Shown here: positions 17,426 to 25,446 of the stretch, one piece after another
Layout of the letters: every line of letters begins with the position of its first letter
Position numbering within the stretch: the first letter of the stretch is position 1
Assembly: GCF_001613405.1 (NCBI RefSeq)
Contig: NZ_BDCH01000045.1
Coordinates: 1 to 57,260, forward strand
Origin: Nocardia crassostreae
GTDB lineage: Bacteria; Actinomycetota; Actinomycetes; Mycobacteriales; Mycobacteriaceae
Direction: 5' to 3'
Length of the DNA: 57,260 bases
Program-made: the position numbers and the translations under genes
Notes under the pieces: generated by a model
Database searches by the model: none
What the model saw: the letters and a program-made list of their open reading frames with translations, nothing else
Told to the model about the DNA's origin: nothing

Positions 17426-18148
17426 ATGCCCGGAGGCAGGCTCACCAACGAGGACCGTCTGCGCATTGCGGCGGGGCTGGCCGAGGGCCTCGGATACGCG
17501 GAAATCGGCAGGCAACTGGAGCGACCCGCGTCGACGATCATGCGCGAGGTCACCCGCAATGGCGGTATCGACGGCTATCGGGCGGACCGGGCGCACGAGG
17601 ACACCCGCGAGCGCGCGCGCCGCCACAAACCGGCACAGCCCCCGGCGCCCCCGCTCCCCGATGACGGCCATGGGCGCGACCCGCGCGCGGTCGCGGAGGT
17701 GACGGAATCCTTCACCGCGATCCTCATCCAGCAGGGCCTGCCCAAGATGGAGGCCAGGGTGCTGGCCTGCCTGTACATCACCGACTCCGGCGCGCTGACC
17801 GCCGCCGAACTGGTCCAGCGGCTGCGCGTCAGCCCCGCGTCCATCTCGCACGCCGTCGCCTTCCTCGAGCAGCAGGGCATCCTGCGGCGCGAGCGCGAAC
17901 CTGGCGAGCGCCGCGAGCGCTATGTCATCGACGACGAGATCTGGCTGCAGAACCTGCACGGCGCCGTCCAGATGAACACCACCATGGCCGCCGAATCACG
18001 GCGCGCCGCAAAGATTCTCGGAGCCGATACCCCCGCGGGCGCCCGCTTCGAAGCCTCCGCCGAACTCCTCGCCCTCGTGAGCGAGGCCCTCCAGCAGGCC
18101 ATGGAGCGCTGGCGACAGAACCTCGCCGCCCGCGACACCGGGCGGTAG
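17426..18148 (+). CDS. Hybrid regulator: IS30-type HTH plus MarR/GbsR-type winged helix
   Basis: A 240-residue protein with two DNA-binding parts. Residues about 1-68 (LTNEDRLRIAAGLAEGLGYA, IGRQLERPASTIMREVTRNG, YRADRAHEDTRERARR) look like the helix-turn-helix of IS30-family transposases (HTH_38). Residues about 90-240 form a MarR/GbsR-like winged helix (MEARVLACLYITDSGALTAA, LRVSPASISHAVAFLEQQGI, wing RREREPGERRERY). No transposase catalytic domain is present. GAGGAGA precedes ATG 17426. It probably regulates the divergent hydrolase and itself. This two-HTH arrangement is, to my recollection, seen in actinomycete regulators; the ligand is unknown. Confidence 0.82.
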   Translation: MPGGRLTNEDRLRIAAGLAEGLGYAEIGRQLERPASTIMREVTRNGGIDGYRADRAHEDTRERARRHKPAQPPAPPLPDDGHGRDPRAVAEVTESFTAILIQQGLPKMEARVLACLYITDSGALTAAELVQRLRVSPASISHAVAFLEQQGILRREREPGERRERYVIDDEIWLQNLHGAVQMNTTMAAESRRAAKILGADTPAGARFEASAELLALVSEALQQAMERWRQNLAARDTGR

Positions 18149-18860
18149 CGGCGGGGTGGGGTGTGTGTGTGTGTGGGGAGGGGGGGACACCGGTTTCGGC
18201 GACCATCTGGCGGACGAAGGAGGCCGAGTGGTGGATACCGGCGGAGACCAGGTCGGCGAAGTCGCTGCGGGTGATCACGGCGCGACGGCCGGAAATGGGA
18301 TCGCACACGGTGAGGACGCGATCGGTGGCCAGGGCCTCCTTGTTGTGGCGGCTGGTGGCCAGGTCGACGGTGACGCCACTGCGGACCAGCAACCAGCGCA
18401 GCAGGGCGTCGTGACCGTCACCGCTGAGCACGGTACTGCGTTTGGTGGCCAGGATGGCATCGGTCCGGCAGTCGATCTGGGTCAGCGTCAGACCGGAGGA
18501 ACCCAGGTCGTAGAGGAGGATCGAACCCTCCGACGGTAAGCGACCGGTGAAGCGGAGGTATCTGAGCTGGGCGACCGGCTCGTCGATCAGGGTGAGGCGG
18601 TTGCGCCCGGCCGTGGCGCGAATGGCGTCGGCATGGGAGGAGCATCGGCAGGTCACGGCAATACCGGTAATGAATTCATCGCGCCGGGCCGCGGACTGCC
18701 GCATTAATCGAATGGCCTCGAAAACCGCCTCCTCGACACCGCCACCGCCGCGGCGCTGCACCTTGCAGCGGTCGATGGGGGGTAGATGCGGCTGGTCGGA
18801 ATGGGTGAGCATGGCGCGCGCACCCGCCGCGCCAGCTGACACCCCGAGGACCAGCACCAT
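17925..18860 (-). CDS. Hsp70/actin-fold-like protein, 3' end lost at a low-complexity tract
   Basis: From ATG 18860 the protein begins VLVLGVSAGAAGARAMLTH, a phosphate-1-like strand of an actin/Hsp70 ATPase fold. It has a second-phosphate strand LLYDLGSSGLTLTQI and the helix NKEALATDRVLTV. Similar short Hsp70-like proteins occur in Nocardia. After RQMVAETGV (about 18190) the frame enters a C-rich/CA-repeat tract. It then continues as Pro/Arg-rich nonsense through the convergent regulator gene to 17925. Neither other frame restores a plausible tail. The true gene probably lost its end by a frameshift or deletion in the repeat. Start context is weak. Confidence 0.55.
   Translation of the reverse strand: MVLVLGVSAGAAGARAMLTHSDQPHLPPIDRCKVQRRGGGGVEEAVFEAIRLMRQSAARRDEFITGIAVTCRCSSHADAIRATAGRNRLTLIDEPVAQLRYLRFTGRLPSEGSILLYDLGSSGLTLTQIDCRTDAILATKRSTVLSGDGHDALLRWLLVRSGVTVDLATSRHNKEALATDRVLTVCDPISGRRAVITRSDFADLVSAGIHHSASFVRQMVAETGVPPSPHTHTPHPAATARCRGRRGSVASAPWPAGGPRSRGRGVRRRLRSGRPRGYRLRESLRRAVIRRPWWCSSGRRRAGSAARSRRR
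18155..18187. repeat. GT microsatellite and G-rich tract
   Basis: GGGGTGGGG is followed by about seven GT units, GGGGA and then seven Gs. It sits at the point where the Hsp70-like reading frame degenerates, between two convergent genes. Such a tract is prone to slippage and to sequencing error. Confidence 0.8.
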
Positions 18861-18936
18861 GGCCTCAATGGTGAACCTTTTCCGAGCCGAAGCCAAGACT
18901 ATGACGCAGGAAATTGGCTGCTCGGATGCTGGAGAG

Positions 18937-19479
18937 TTACTGTCCGGCCCATCGGGTGGGCGAGCCACCACTGTCGAAGTCACCCGCCGTTTGCCGGAAC
19001 TCCGCCAACAATTCCAGCAATAATTGCAAACGTTGCGGCGGCAATCCGGCATTCGCGAAGACCTGCCGATTCAGTTTAGTGGTGGCCTTGGACGCCAAAT
19101 CCCTTCCCGCATCGGTGATTTCGATCAAGGTGGCGCGCCGGTCACTGGGGTGCGGGACGCGCTTCACAAGATTCGCCGCTTCGAGCCGATCCACGGTATT
19201 GGTGACGCTGGTCGGATGCACCTGCAATCGGGCGCTGGCCACCGCCATCGGCAAGGCCCCCGTTTTGCTGAAACTCAGCAACATGAGTAGCTCGTATCGG
19301 GAGAAGGTCAGCCCGGACGGCTTCAAGGCCTCGTCGACCCGCGACATCACGATCTGCTGGGCCCGCACCAGCGAGGTCGCCGCCGCCATGCCGTCGGCCA
19401 CCTCGCCCCACCCGTGCTCGGTCCACTGACGATGCGCCTCCTCGATCGGATCGAGCGGAAGGGGACGTGGCCGAGACAT
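18937..19479 (-). CDS. MarR-family transcriptional regulator
   Basis: A 180-residue MarR protein. The winged-helix core runs LTFSRYELLMLLSFSKTGAL, then LQVHPTSVTNTVDRLEAANL (recognition helix), then the wing KRVPHPSDRRATLIEIT. Helices at both ends form the dimer. ATG 19479 (MSRPRPLPLDP) is preferred over an earlier start that adds non-conserved residues. It lies 76 bases upstream of the Hsp70-like gene on the same strand. Target and ligand are not evident. Confidence 0.88.
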   Translation of the reverse strand: MSRPRPLPLDPIEEAHRQWTEHGWGEVADGMAAATSLVRAQQIVMSRVDEALKPSGLTFSRYELLMLLSFSKTGALPMAVASARLQVHPTSVTNTVDRLEAANLVKRVPHPSDRRATLIEITDAGRDLASKATTKLNRQVFANAGLPPQRLQLLLELLAEFRQTAGDFDSGGSPTRWAGQ

Positions 19480-19586
19480 GCGTCGATCATCGCATGCGGC
19501 CGGGGTCCATCCCGGCAGCCACATAGAAATCACGGTGATTCGAACCCTCGCGATCCCCGGGCGGGCGCGGCACTATTGCTGACGAT

Positions 19587-19658
19587 GCGAGTGTGTCCGA
19601 GTGGTTCAGGAAACGGTCTGCAAAGCCGTTCACGCGGGTTCAATTCCCGCCGCTCGCT
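19587..19658 (+). tRNA. tRNA-Cys (GCA)
   Basis: A full cloverleaf can be folded. The acceptor stem GCGAGTG pairs with CGCTCGC (one T-G pair), the D arm is TCCGAGTGGTTCAGGA, the anticodon loop CTGCAAA carries GCA at 19620-19622, and the T arm is GCGGGTTCAATTCCCGC. The discriminator is T and CCA is not encoded. Confidence 0.95.
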
Positions 19659-19665
19659 CTAGATC

Positions 19666-19703
19666 GATTGTGGCCCCGGAGGATTGCCTCCGGGGCCACA
19701 ATC
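19666..19703. terminator. Bidirectional terminator between tRNA-Cys and phosphoesterase
   Basis: A perfect 17-base inverted repeat (19666-19682 with 19687-19703) closes on the loop ATTG. It serves the tRNA on the plus strand and the convergent phosphoesterase gene. Confidence 0.88.
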
Positions 19704-19707
19704 GCGT

Positions 19708-21114
19708 TCAGGCCGGTTGCAGACCGCTGAGGTCACGCAGGACCGCATGATTGCGATCCGCGGTGGCGCCGAGCGTGTATTCGGGGAACAGACCGAAATA
19801 TTCACTGCGCGTGCGAGTACTCCACAGTCGGGCCGCGGCCGTGCGGGTCTTGTAGAAGTTCGCCATATAGCCGCCCTCGTAGAGCCGCAGCAGGGTGTAT
19901 CCGCCCGGATATTCCTTGGTGGCGGCCACTTCCAGGAATTCCACATTGATGGGCAGATCCGGACGAGTGCGGCGATTCCGGTGCGTGTGACCACTGTGGT
20001 GCAGGAAGACGCCAGGCGCCGACTGGTAGAGGGATTGGAGTTCGGCCGCGTCGGCGGCATCGAGGACGAATCCCGGCCCCGCGAGATTGGACCAACCCGA
20101 TTCGGCGGTGACCGGATGGTGGCTGAAAACCAGTGTGGGCCGGTCGGGCTCGTCGCACAGCAGCTCCCGCAGGTGGTCGAGTTGCGGGCGCTCGAGCACG
20201 CCGCCGGAACCGTCCAGTTCGCTCGTGTCGAGAGCGAGCAGGCGCAGCCCGTCCAGGTCGTGATCGGCCAATTGCTGTCGGGCGGTGAAGGATTCGTCCC
20301 AGCAGTCGAAGTGGTCGAGCAGCGGCTCGCAGGAGGCATAGTCCGCTCCGGTATGCGGCCGATCGTGATTTCCGCGGCAGGCGAACCAATCCCGGCCCGC
20401 GGCGCCCCAGGCGGAGAGCTGCCGGTCGAGCCCGCGCACCTGACCGGGCGTGGCCTCGGCGGTGAGATCCCCGGCAATGACGAGATGATCGGCGGCTCGG
20501 TCGGGGCGGTGCAGATCGTCGAGCAGCGCGGTCAGCATGACCTCGGGATACGGCGGCAGCCCCGGATCCTGCCGCAGCCCCGGCGGCAGCCCCGCGAACA
20601 GGATGCCGCTGACCTCCTCGCCGTAGTGAATATCGTTGGACAGCGCAATGGTTCGCAGCAGGCGGCCCGGCGGCGGCGCCAGCGTGGTGAATTCGCCGGT
20701 GGCCTCGGGAGTGCCCGGCAGCCGGGTCGCCACATTCACCGCGGGCGCGGCGGGCACTCCGGCGGATCGGGCCTCGAATCGATACCGCCGCCCCGGCTCC
20801 AGGCCGGTGATCTCCGCGTAGTGGAAGGCGGTCGGCTCCGGCTCGGCGAAAACCTGTCGCAGGCCGAGCCCATCCGCGGGTCCCACCCACACTTCGCCGT
20901 CGGACGCCGCCGGAACCGGATTCCCGTTCCCGTCCGGCGCCAGCGTCGTCCATGTCAGCACCGCCGAGCGCTCGGTGATCGTGACGACCTCCAGATCGGT
21001 GGCCACTATCGAACCGGGTTGCGCGCGAACGGAACCCGGTCGCGCCAGCGGCAGCAGGGCCGCCGCGCCCAGAATGCCGAGTGCACGACGCCGAGTGGGG
21101 CCGCAGCAGCTCAT
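19708..21114 (-). CDS. Tat-exported purple-acid-phosphatase-like metallophosphoesterase
   Basis: A 468-residue exported protein. The N-terminus has a twin-arginine signal (TRRRALGILGAAALLPL). A fibronectin-like N-domain follows to about residue 150 (TWTTLAPDGNGNP, ITGLEPGRRYRFEARSAG). The calcineurin-like phosphoesterase domain then has the metal ligands NDIHYG (atypical for the first motif), VIAGDL, CRGNHDRPH, FSHHP and HHSGHTH. It probably hydrolyses phosphoesters outside the cytoplasmic membrane. It shares the strand with a lipoprotein gene 28 bases upstream and ends at a strong terminator. Confidence 0.88.
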   Translation of the reverse strand: MSCCGPTRRRALGILGAAALLPLARPGSVRAQPGSIVATDLEVVTITERSAVLTWTTLAPDGNGNPVPAASDGEVWVGPADGLGLRQVFAEPEPTAFHYAEITGLEPGRRYRFEARSAGVPAAPAVNVATRLPGTPEATGEFTTLAPPPGRLLRTIALSNDIHYGEEVSGILFAGLPPGLRQDPGLPPYPEVMLTALLDDLHRPDRAADHLVIAGDLTAEATPGQVRGLDRQLSAWGAAGRDWFACRGNHDRPHTGADYASCEPLLDHFDCWDESFTARQQLADHDLDGLRLLALDTSELDGSGGVLERPQLDHLRELLCDEPDRPTLVFSHHPVTAESGWSNLAGPGFVLDAADAAELQSLYQSAPGVFLHHSGHTHRNRRTRPDLPINVEFLEVAATKEYPGGYTLLRLYEGGYMANFYKTRTAAARLWSTRTRSEYFGLFPEYTLGATADRNHAVLRDLSGLQPA

Positions 21115-21142
21115 AGCCGCGGACCCCGGCCATCCGGGCGGA

Positions 21143-21565
21143 TTACTTGCCGTCCGCCGAGCAGACCTTCCATGCGCCTTCTTCCTTGCGGAGGTGTTCG
21201 GTCGCGGTGGTGTTCTTGTCCTCGGAGCCGGGAAGTGCCAGCCCGCCGGTCATTTTCGTGGTCGCGCGATCGCCGGTGATCACGATGTCCTCGACGGCGA
21301 CGATGCGAATGGAGAGCTTGCCCATTTCCGCCGCGCTCTTCTGAGTATCGGGCAGCGCGTCCCACTCCGCGCGGTCGGCGGCGCACGCCTTGGTCACGGC
21401 GACGCCCGGTCCCTGCTCCGACAGCGCACCGTAGAACTCGCGCACGGCCGCCTCGATGCGCTGATCGTCGTTGTGCGCTTCCTTACCCGCGGTGGCTGTT
21501 CCACACCCTGCCAACGGCACCGCCAGCAGGATCGCACTTGCCGCCAGTCGAGTGCGAAAGGTCAT
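21143..21565 (-). CDS. Small lipoprotein
   Basis: A 140-residue protein with a lipoprotein signal: basic MTFRTRLAAS, a hydrophobic stretch and the lipobox LAGC, so Cys 21 is expected to be lipidated. The mature part has the size and alternating pattern of an NTF2-like/DUF4878-type domain (AAVREFYGALSEQ, WKVCSADGK) but is not assigned to a family. It is the first gene of a two-gene unit with the phosphoesterase. Function is unknown. Confidence 0.8.
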   Translation of the reverse strand: MTFRTRLAASAILLAVPLAGCGTATAGKEAHNDDQRIEAAVREFYGALSEQGPGVAVTKACAADRAEWDALPDTQKSAAEMGKLSIRIVAVEDIVITGDRATTKMTGGLALPGSEDKNTTATEHLRKEEGAWKVCSADGK

Positions 21566-21668
21566 CGGGTTCCTTCTGTCCGGTCTGCCACTGACGTCCG
21601 CAGACTACGGCACGCATATATATTGGCGCGGGGGTGGATTCGCCCCGGCTCGATCCGAAGGAGACCCG

Positions 21669-22025
21669 GTGCGCCGCACATTGTTCGTTTCGTCCGTTGT
21701 CGGCGCCGCGCTCGCAGTCGCCCCGCTCGCCACCGCGCAACCACCGGCCGCGGATCCCGGTGTGAAGGTGCAGACGGTGTGGGGGCCGGAGCAGTTCGCC
21801 ATCGCGGGCGTGACGGCCGAGGTGAGCCCGTGCACCGGCGGGCCGGTCGCCGCGAGCGTGATCACCGGCGCCGACGGGTTCGCCACCGCCGCCGTCGGGC
21901 CGGGCTGCTACAGCATCGCGGTCGGCACGCCGTCCGGCTGTGGACTCGACGGCGAGCCCATCCAGCAGGTCACCGCGCTACCCGGGATCACCCCGACCGC
22001 GACCTTCCGTTTCCGCTGCGCCTAG
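21669..22025 (+). CDS. Small exported protein of unknown function
   Basis: A 118-residue protein with a Sec signal peptide (VRRTLFVSSVVGAALAVAPL, cleavage likely after ATAQ). The mature part contains four Cys residues and a beta-rich stretch (VSPCTGGPVAAS, AVGPGCYSIAVGTPSGCGLD) that resembles a single carboxypeptidase-regulatory or SpaA-like beta sandwich. GGAGA precedes GTG 21669. The divergent gap to the lipoprotein gene has an AT-rich ATATATAT core at about 21616-21623 that could hold promoters for both. Confidence 0.68.
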   Translation: MRRTLFVSSVVGAALAVAPLATAQPPAADPGVKVQTVWGPEQFAIAGVTAEVSPCTGGPVAASVITGADGFATAAVGPGCYSIAVGTPSGCGLDGEPIQQVTALPGITPTATFRFRCA

Positions 22026-22085
22026 CCCCTTCCCGCGACGCTTTTTTCCAAGACGGGTCTCCGCGGCGGGGATACCGTGGACTGT

Positions 22086-22685
22086 ATGGCGGACAAGGGA
22101 ACCATCGATCCGGCGGTCGATCTCATGGAGCGGGCGATCGCGCAGCTGACCGATGTCATCGCCGCGATCCGCCCCGAACAGGCGGGGTTGCCGACGCCCT
22201 GTGAAGACTGGCATGTGCGGCGGCTGATCAAACATCTGCTGGGCCAGATCCTGCCCAACTTCGTGATCGCCGCGCAGGGCGGAACGCCGGATTGGCAGGC
22301 CACCGACGAGGAGTTCGGCGATATCGGCTGGGGCGATCGATTCGCGACCGGGTCCGCGCCGCTGCTGGCGGCCTGGCGCATCGCCGACCTCGACAGCAAG
22401 GTTCCGGCGCTCGGCGGCGCGGAGATGCCGCTGCGCGGTCGCGCCGATCAGCAGATCACCGAATTCGCCATGCACGCTTGGGATCTGGTGCGTGTGACAG
22501 ATCAGCAGCGTGACCTCGACCCGGAGCTGGCCGAGTACGGTCTGGCGTGGTCCAAGCAGGTGCTGAAACCGGAATACCGTGGCGCGGGAAAGGCTTTCGG
22601 TCTCGAAGTGCCGATCTCCGAGGACGCGCCCGCCTACGACCGGCTGGCGGCCTGGTTCGGGCGTGATCCGCGCTGGAAGCCCTGA
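22086..22685 (+). CDS. TIGR03086-type DinB-like metal-binding protein
   Basis: A 199-residue helical protein. The start (AVDLMERAIAQLTDVIAAIR), LPTPCEDWHVRRLIKHLLGQ and the late EFAMHAWDLVRVT are typical of the TIGR03086 branch of the DinB/mycothiol-dependent maleylpyruvate isomerase N-terminal superfamily, whose three His residues bind a metal. Function of this branch is unknown. ATG 22086 gives the normal family N-terminus. It converges with the lipase remnant, whose last codon abuts it. Confidence 0.85.
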   Translation: MADKGTIDPAVDLMERAIAQLTDVIAAIRPEQAGLPTPCEDWHVRRLIKHLLGQILPNFVIAAQGGTPDWQATDEEFGDIGWGDRFATGSAPLLAAWRIADLDSKVPALGGAEMPLRGRADQQITEFAMHAWDLVRVTDQQRDLDPELAEYGLAWSKQVLKPEYRGAGKAFGLEVPISEDAPAYDRLAAWFGRDPRWKP

Positions 22686-23900
22686 TTACCTGCCGAAGCG
22701 GGCATCGACCCACCCCAGCGCATCCGCGTAGGACGCCTCCAGCACGGCGCGGTTATCCACCCCGGGATAGTTGCGGTACTGCACCGGACGGCCGGACAGC
22801 CGCTGCTGGGCGACCATGGCATCGGTCGCGACGGGCAGGACGACGCTATCGGCGCGGCCCTGCAACACCAGCACGGGTGTGGTGAAAACCAATGCGCTGG
22901 GATCGTTGTCGTTCAGCACCCCGGCCAACGGCCCGATATCGCCGTTGCGAGTCAAGATCTGATCCGCGCTGACGCCACCCCACGCCCCGGGCGCTCGCAA
23001 TTGCCCGATGCAGTCGGAATCGGCCAGCTCGACCTTGGAATCGGCGCTCGCCGTGAGGAATTGGGCCGGATCGATATCAGCGACGGTCTGGGCGCCGCGA
23101 ATGATCAACGGCAGGAAGGCCATCGAGCTGCCCGCGGCCGGACCGAGCGCGTCCGATACGCCGACCGTCGTCGCCACCTGCGCCGCCTGCAGTCCCAGCC
23201 CCTGATGGGGCGCCGGGGCGAGCGCCACCGCGCCCAGCAACTGGAGTTCCGGCGCCCACTGCTGTGCCTGTGCCGCGGTGAACAAGGCCGCCTGCCCGCC
23301 CTGCGAATGGCCGACCGCCACCCAGCGCGTGCCGATCTCCGGCTCGATTTCCCGTGCGGCCCGGGCCATATCGGTCACCGCGCGCTATTCGGCGCTCCCG
23401 ATCAGATATCCGTGCGGTCCCGGCGTCCCCAGCCCCTGATAGTCCGTCTGCACGACCGCGTACCCGGCCGCCACCCACCGCTCCTGCACCCGCCGCACCA
23501 GCGAGGTGTAATCGTGCGCCGGGAAATCGGCGGAGGTGTCGCGCGAGGGCGCGCACACATCGGCCACCCCGGTGGTCCCGTGCCCCCATGAGACGAGCGG
23601 CCAGCCACCCGGTGGCGGCGCCCCGTCGGGCACCGCGATGGTCCCCGACACCGCGACCGGCCGCCCCTGCATATCCACGGATCGATACAGCGCCAGGTAG
23701 TTTCGCGCCCCCGCCAATCCGGGATCACCTGTCAGCGGCCGGAGCTGGATGACCGAACCGTGCGCACCGGCCACCCGATCCACCGGTGCGGAGTAGAGGG
23801 CGAGCGCATCGGCGCCGACCGGCGCGGCACTCGCGGGCGCGCCCGCGATCCCGGCTCCCGCGACCGCCGCGGCGACCGTGACCGCAAACCGTCGAGACAT
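22686..23900 (-). pseudogene. Secreted lipase (LIP family) with in-frame UAG
   Basis: From ATG 23900 the product has a signal peptide (MSRRFAVTVAAAVAGAGIAG, ending APASAAP), then SWGHGTTG and DYQGLGTPGPHGYLIGSAE. UAG follows at 23387-23385. The same frame continues RAVTDMARAAREIEP, the nucleophile GHSQGGQAALF, and a late YPGVDNRAVLEASY. The parts join into one 404-residue secretory lipase (PF03583 type). In relatives the position after the E is usually G or S before R; a TCG-to-TAG change is one possible origin. A GTG at 23378 could start the C-terminal part but has no ribosome site and no signal peptide. Confidence 0.75.
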
Positions 23901-24098
23901 GCCCAAAACATACCGGTCTGTTGCCATAGCCAGCGGCAACGCAATACCGATGGCCCGGAATGGTGCCACCACTGTCCGGTGCCGATCCTGGCCGGTGACC
24001 GGCATGCATAGCGAATGAATTGCGGATGTATCAACCAGACCGGGCAGTCTTCATAGCGGCGGGAACACGCCACGACGACAGACGAAAGCGAATGCCCG

Positions 24099-24647
24099 AT
24101 GTACGGTCTTCCCCTGGTGGACCCGGAGTCCTCGAACGGGGAAACGGACCACCTCTTCGCCACCGCCCACGAGGTTCTCGGCGTCACACCCAATCTCGTG
24201 AAAGCCATGGCCAACAGCCCGGCCGCACTGGCCGCCTACCTGGATTTCCAGGTGGCCCTGCGCGGCGGAACCCTGTGCACGGCAACCCATGAGCGCATCG
24301 CGCTATTGGTCGCGCAGGAGAACGAATGTGATTACGAACTCTCGGTGCACAGCTATCTGGGCGCCGAAGTGGCCGGGCTGAGCGCGGAGCAGATCGCCGA
24401 GGCGCGCCGCGGCCGGGCGGAAACACCCGCTGCCGCGGCCGAACTGACCTTCGCCACCGCGCTCATCCGCAATCGCGGCGCCGTCACCGATGCGGAGCTG
24501 GCGGCCGCCCGGGACGGCGGGTTGAGCCACGCGGCGATCGCCGAGGTGATCGCCCACATCGCATTGAACGTCTTCACCACCTACCTCGCCAAGGTGGGGC
24601 GAGTCGATATCGACTGGCCGCTCGCCCGCCACGGCGATCGACCCTGA
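24099..24647 (+). CDS. Carboxymuconolactone decarboxylase/AhpD-fold protein lacking the second Cys
   Basis: A 182-residue AhpD-fold protein. The active-site region reads NECDYELSVHSYLGAEVAG. AhpD-type peroxidases have E, then C-x-x-C and H; here only the first Cys is present and the second is Leu, so disulfide peroxidase activity is doubtful. The C-terminal helices (VIAHIALNVFTTYLAKVGR) fit the family. The next gene downstream is a second member with the full motif. They may work on a common substrate, but no evidence fixes it. Confidence 0.82.
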   Translation: MYGLPLVDPESSNGETDHLFATAHEVLGVTPNLVKAMANSPAALAAYLDFQVALRGGTLCTATHERIALLVAQENECDYELSVHSYLGAEVAGLSAEQIAEARRGRAETPAAAAELTFATALIRNRGAVTDAELAAARDGGLSHAAIAEVIAHIALNVFTTYLAKVGRVDIDWPLARHGDRP

Positions 24648-24735
24648 AACCATCGCCGAACTGGGGATGTCACACCCCGATGGGCTGTGTCGTCACCTTC
24701 ACGAACCCAACAAAACGGATCCACCGAGACAAGAA

Positions 24736-25215
24736 ATGAGCAGCACGATGACCCGCTTCGCCCTGTACGAGAACGAAGTCGCCGCCAAGTTCGTCAAGCG
24801 TTTCGTCACCGCCACCCGCGTGATCGACGACTCCGCCCTGCCCAAGGCGACCCAGGAACTGGTGAAGATCCGTGCCTCGCAGATCAACAGCTGCGGCATG
24901 TGCCTGGACATGCACACCAAGGATGCGGCACACGCCGGGGAAACCCCCGTCCGCCTGGCCATGATCGCCGCCTGGCAGGAATCCACCGTCTTCACCGACG
25001 CCGAGCGCGCCGCCCTCGCCCTCACCGAGGAGGCCACTCGCCTGGCCGACAAGTCCGGCGCCATCAGCGAGGACACCTGGGGCCTGGTTCGCAAGCACTA
25101 CGACGACGACCAGATCGGCGCCCTCATCTCCTTGATCGCCACCATCAATGCCTGGAGCCGGCTCAATGTCATCTCCGGCATGGTCGGCGGTGGCTACCAG
25201 CCCGGCCAGTGGTGA
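24736..25215 (+). CDS. AhpD-like alkylhydroperoxidase
   Basis: A 159-residue AhpD-fold protein with the intact motif INSCGMCLDMHTKDA, that is C-x-x-C followed by His. This usually gives thiol-dependent peroxide reduction. KATQELVKIRASQ precedes it and LISLIATINAWSRLNVIS forms the C-terminal helix. ATG 24736 was chosen from an open frame that begins at 24667. It follows the related gene by 88 bases and ends before a strong hairpin, so both probably form one unit. Confidence 0.9.
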   Translation: MSSTMTRFALYENEVAAKFVKRFVTATRVIDDSALPKATQELVKIRASQINSCGMCLDMHTKDAAHAGETPVRLAMIAAWQESTVFTDAERAALALTEEATRLADKSGAISEDTWGLVRKHYDDDQIGALISLIATINAWSRLNVISGMVGGGYQPGQW

Positions 25216-25229
25216 CACCCTGACCAACC

Positions 25230-25271
25230 GGCGAATGCCGTGTCACGCCCGCGCGTGACACGGCATTCGCC
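25230..25271 (+). terminator. Strong hairpin terminator
   Basis: A perfect 19-base inverted repeat (25230-25248 with 25253-25271) with loop CCGC, followed by ATTTT. It ends the AhpD-like unit. Confidence 0.88.
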
Positions 25272-25446
25272 ATTTTCGGAGCCGCATTCTCGATCCGTCC
25301 AGCCACGTGGCCTTGCTGAGAGTTCGCTGTGAGCGACATCACGCAATCGGTTACCACGCTATGCGGCTGTTACGTTGGAAGGCGTTTGCTATTGGTTCTG
25401 CTGAAGCGCGCTAGGCGTCGCATCACCGGGTTGGAAGGGTGACGAG

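Noticed and set aside
17426..17640. IS30 transposase fragment
   Set aside because: The HTH is followed in the same intact frame by a complete winged-helix domain with its own ribosome site and promoter; there are no IS30 ends or catalytic DDE part.
21616..21624. Assigning a definite promoter to the ATATATAT core
   Set aside because: No -35 element at a proper distance could be found on either strand.
5550..23387. Reassignment of UAG to an amino acid, since three genes have in-frame UAG
   Set aside because: RF1 (prfA, 38744-39826) is intact with GGQ and the PVT motif, several intact genes here (for example mmsB, echA, rpmE) end with UAG, and no suppressor tRNA is seen. UAG is also the easiest stop to reach from GC-rich codons such as CAG, GAG and TCG.
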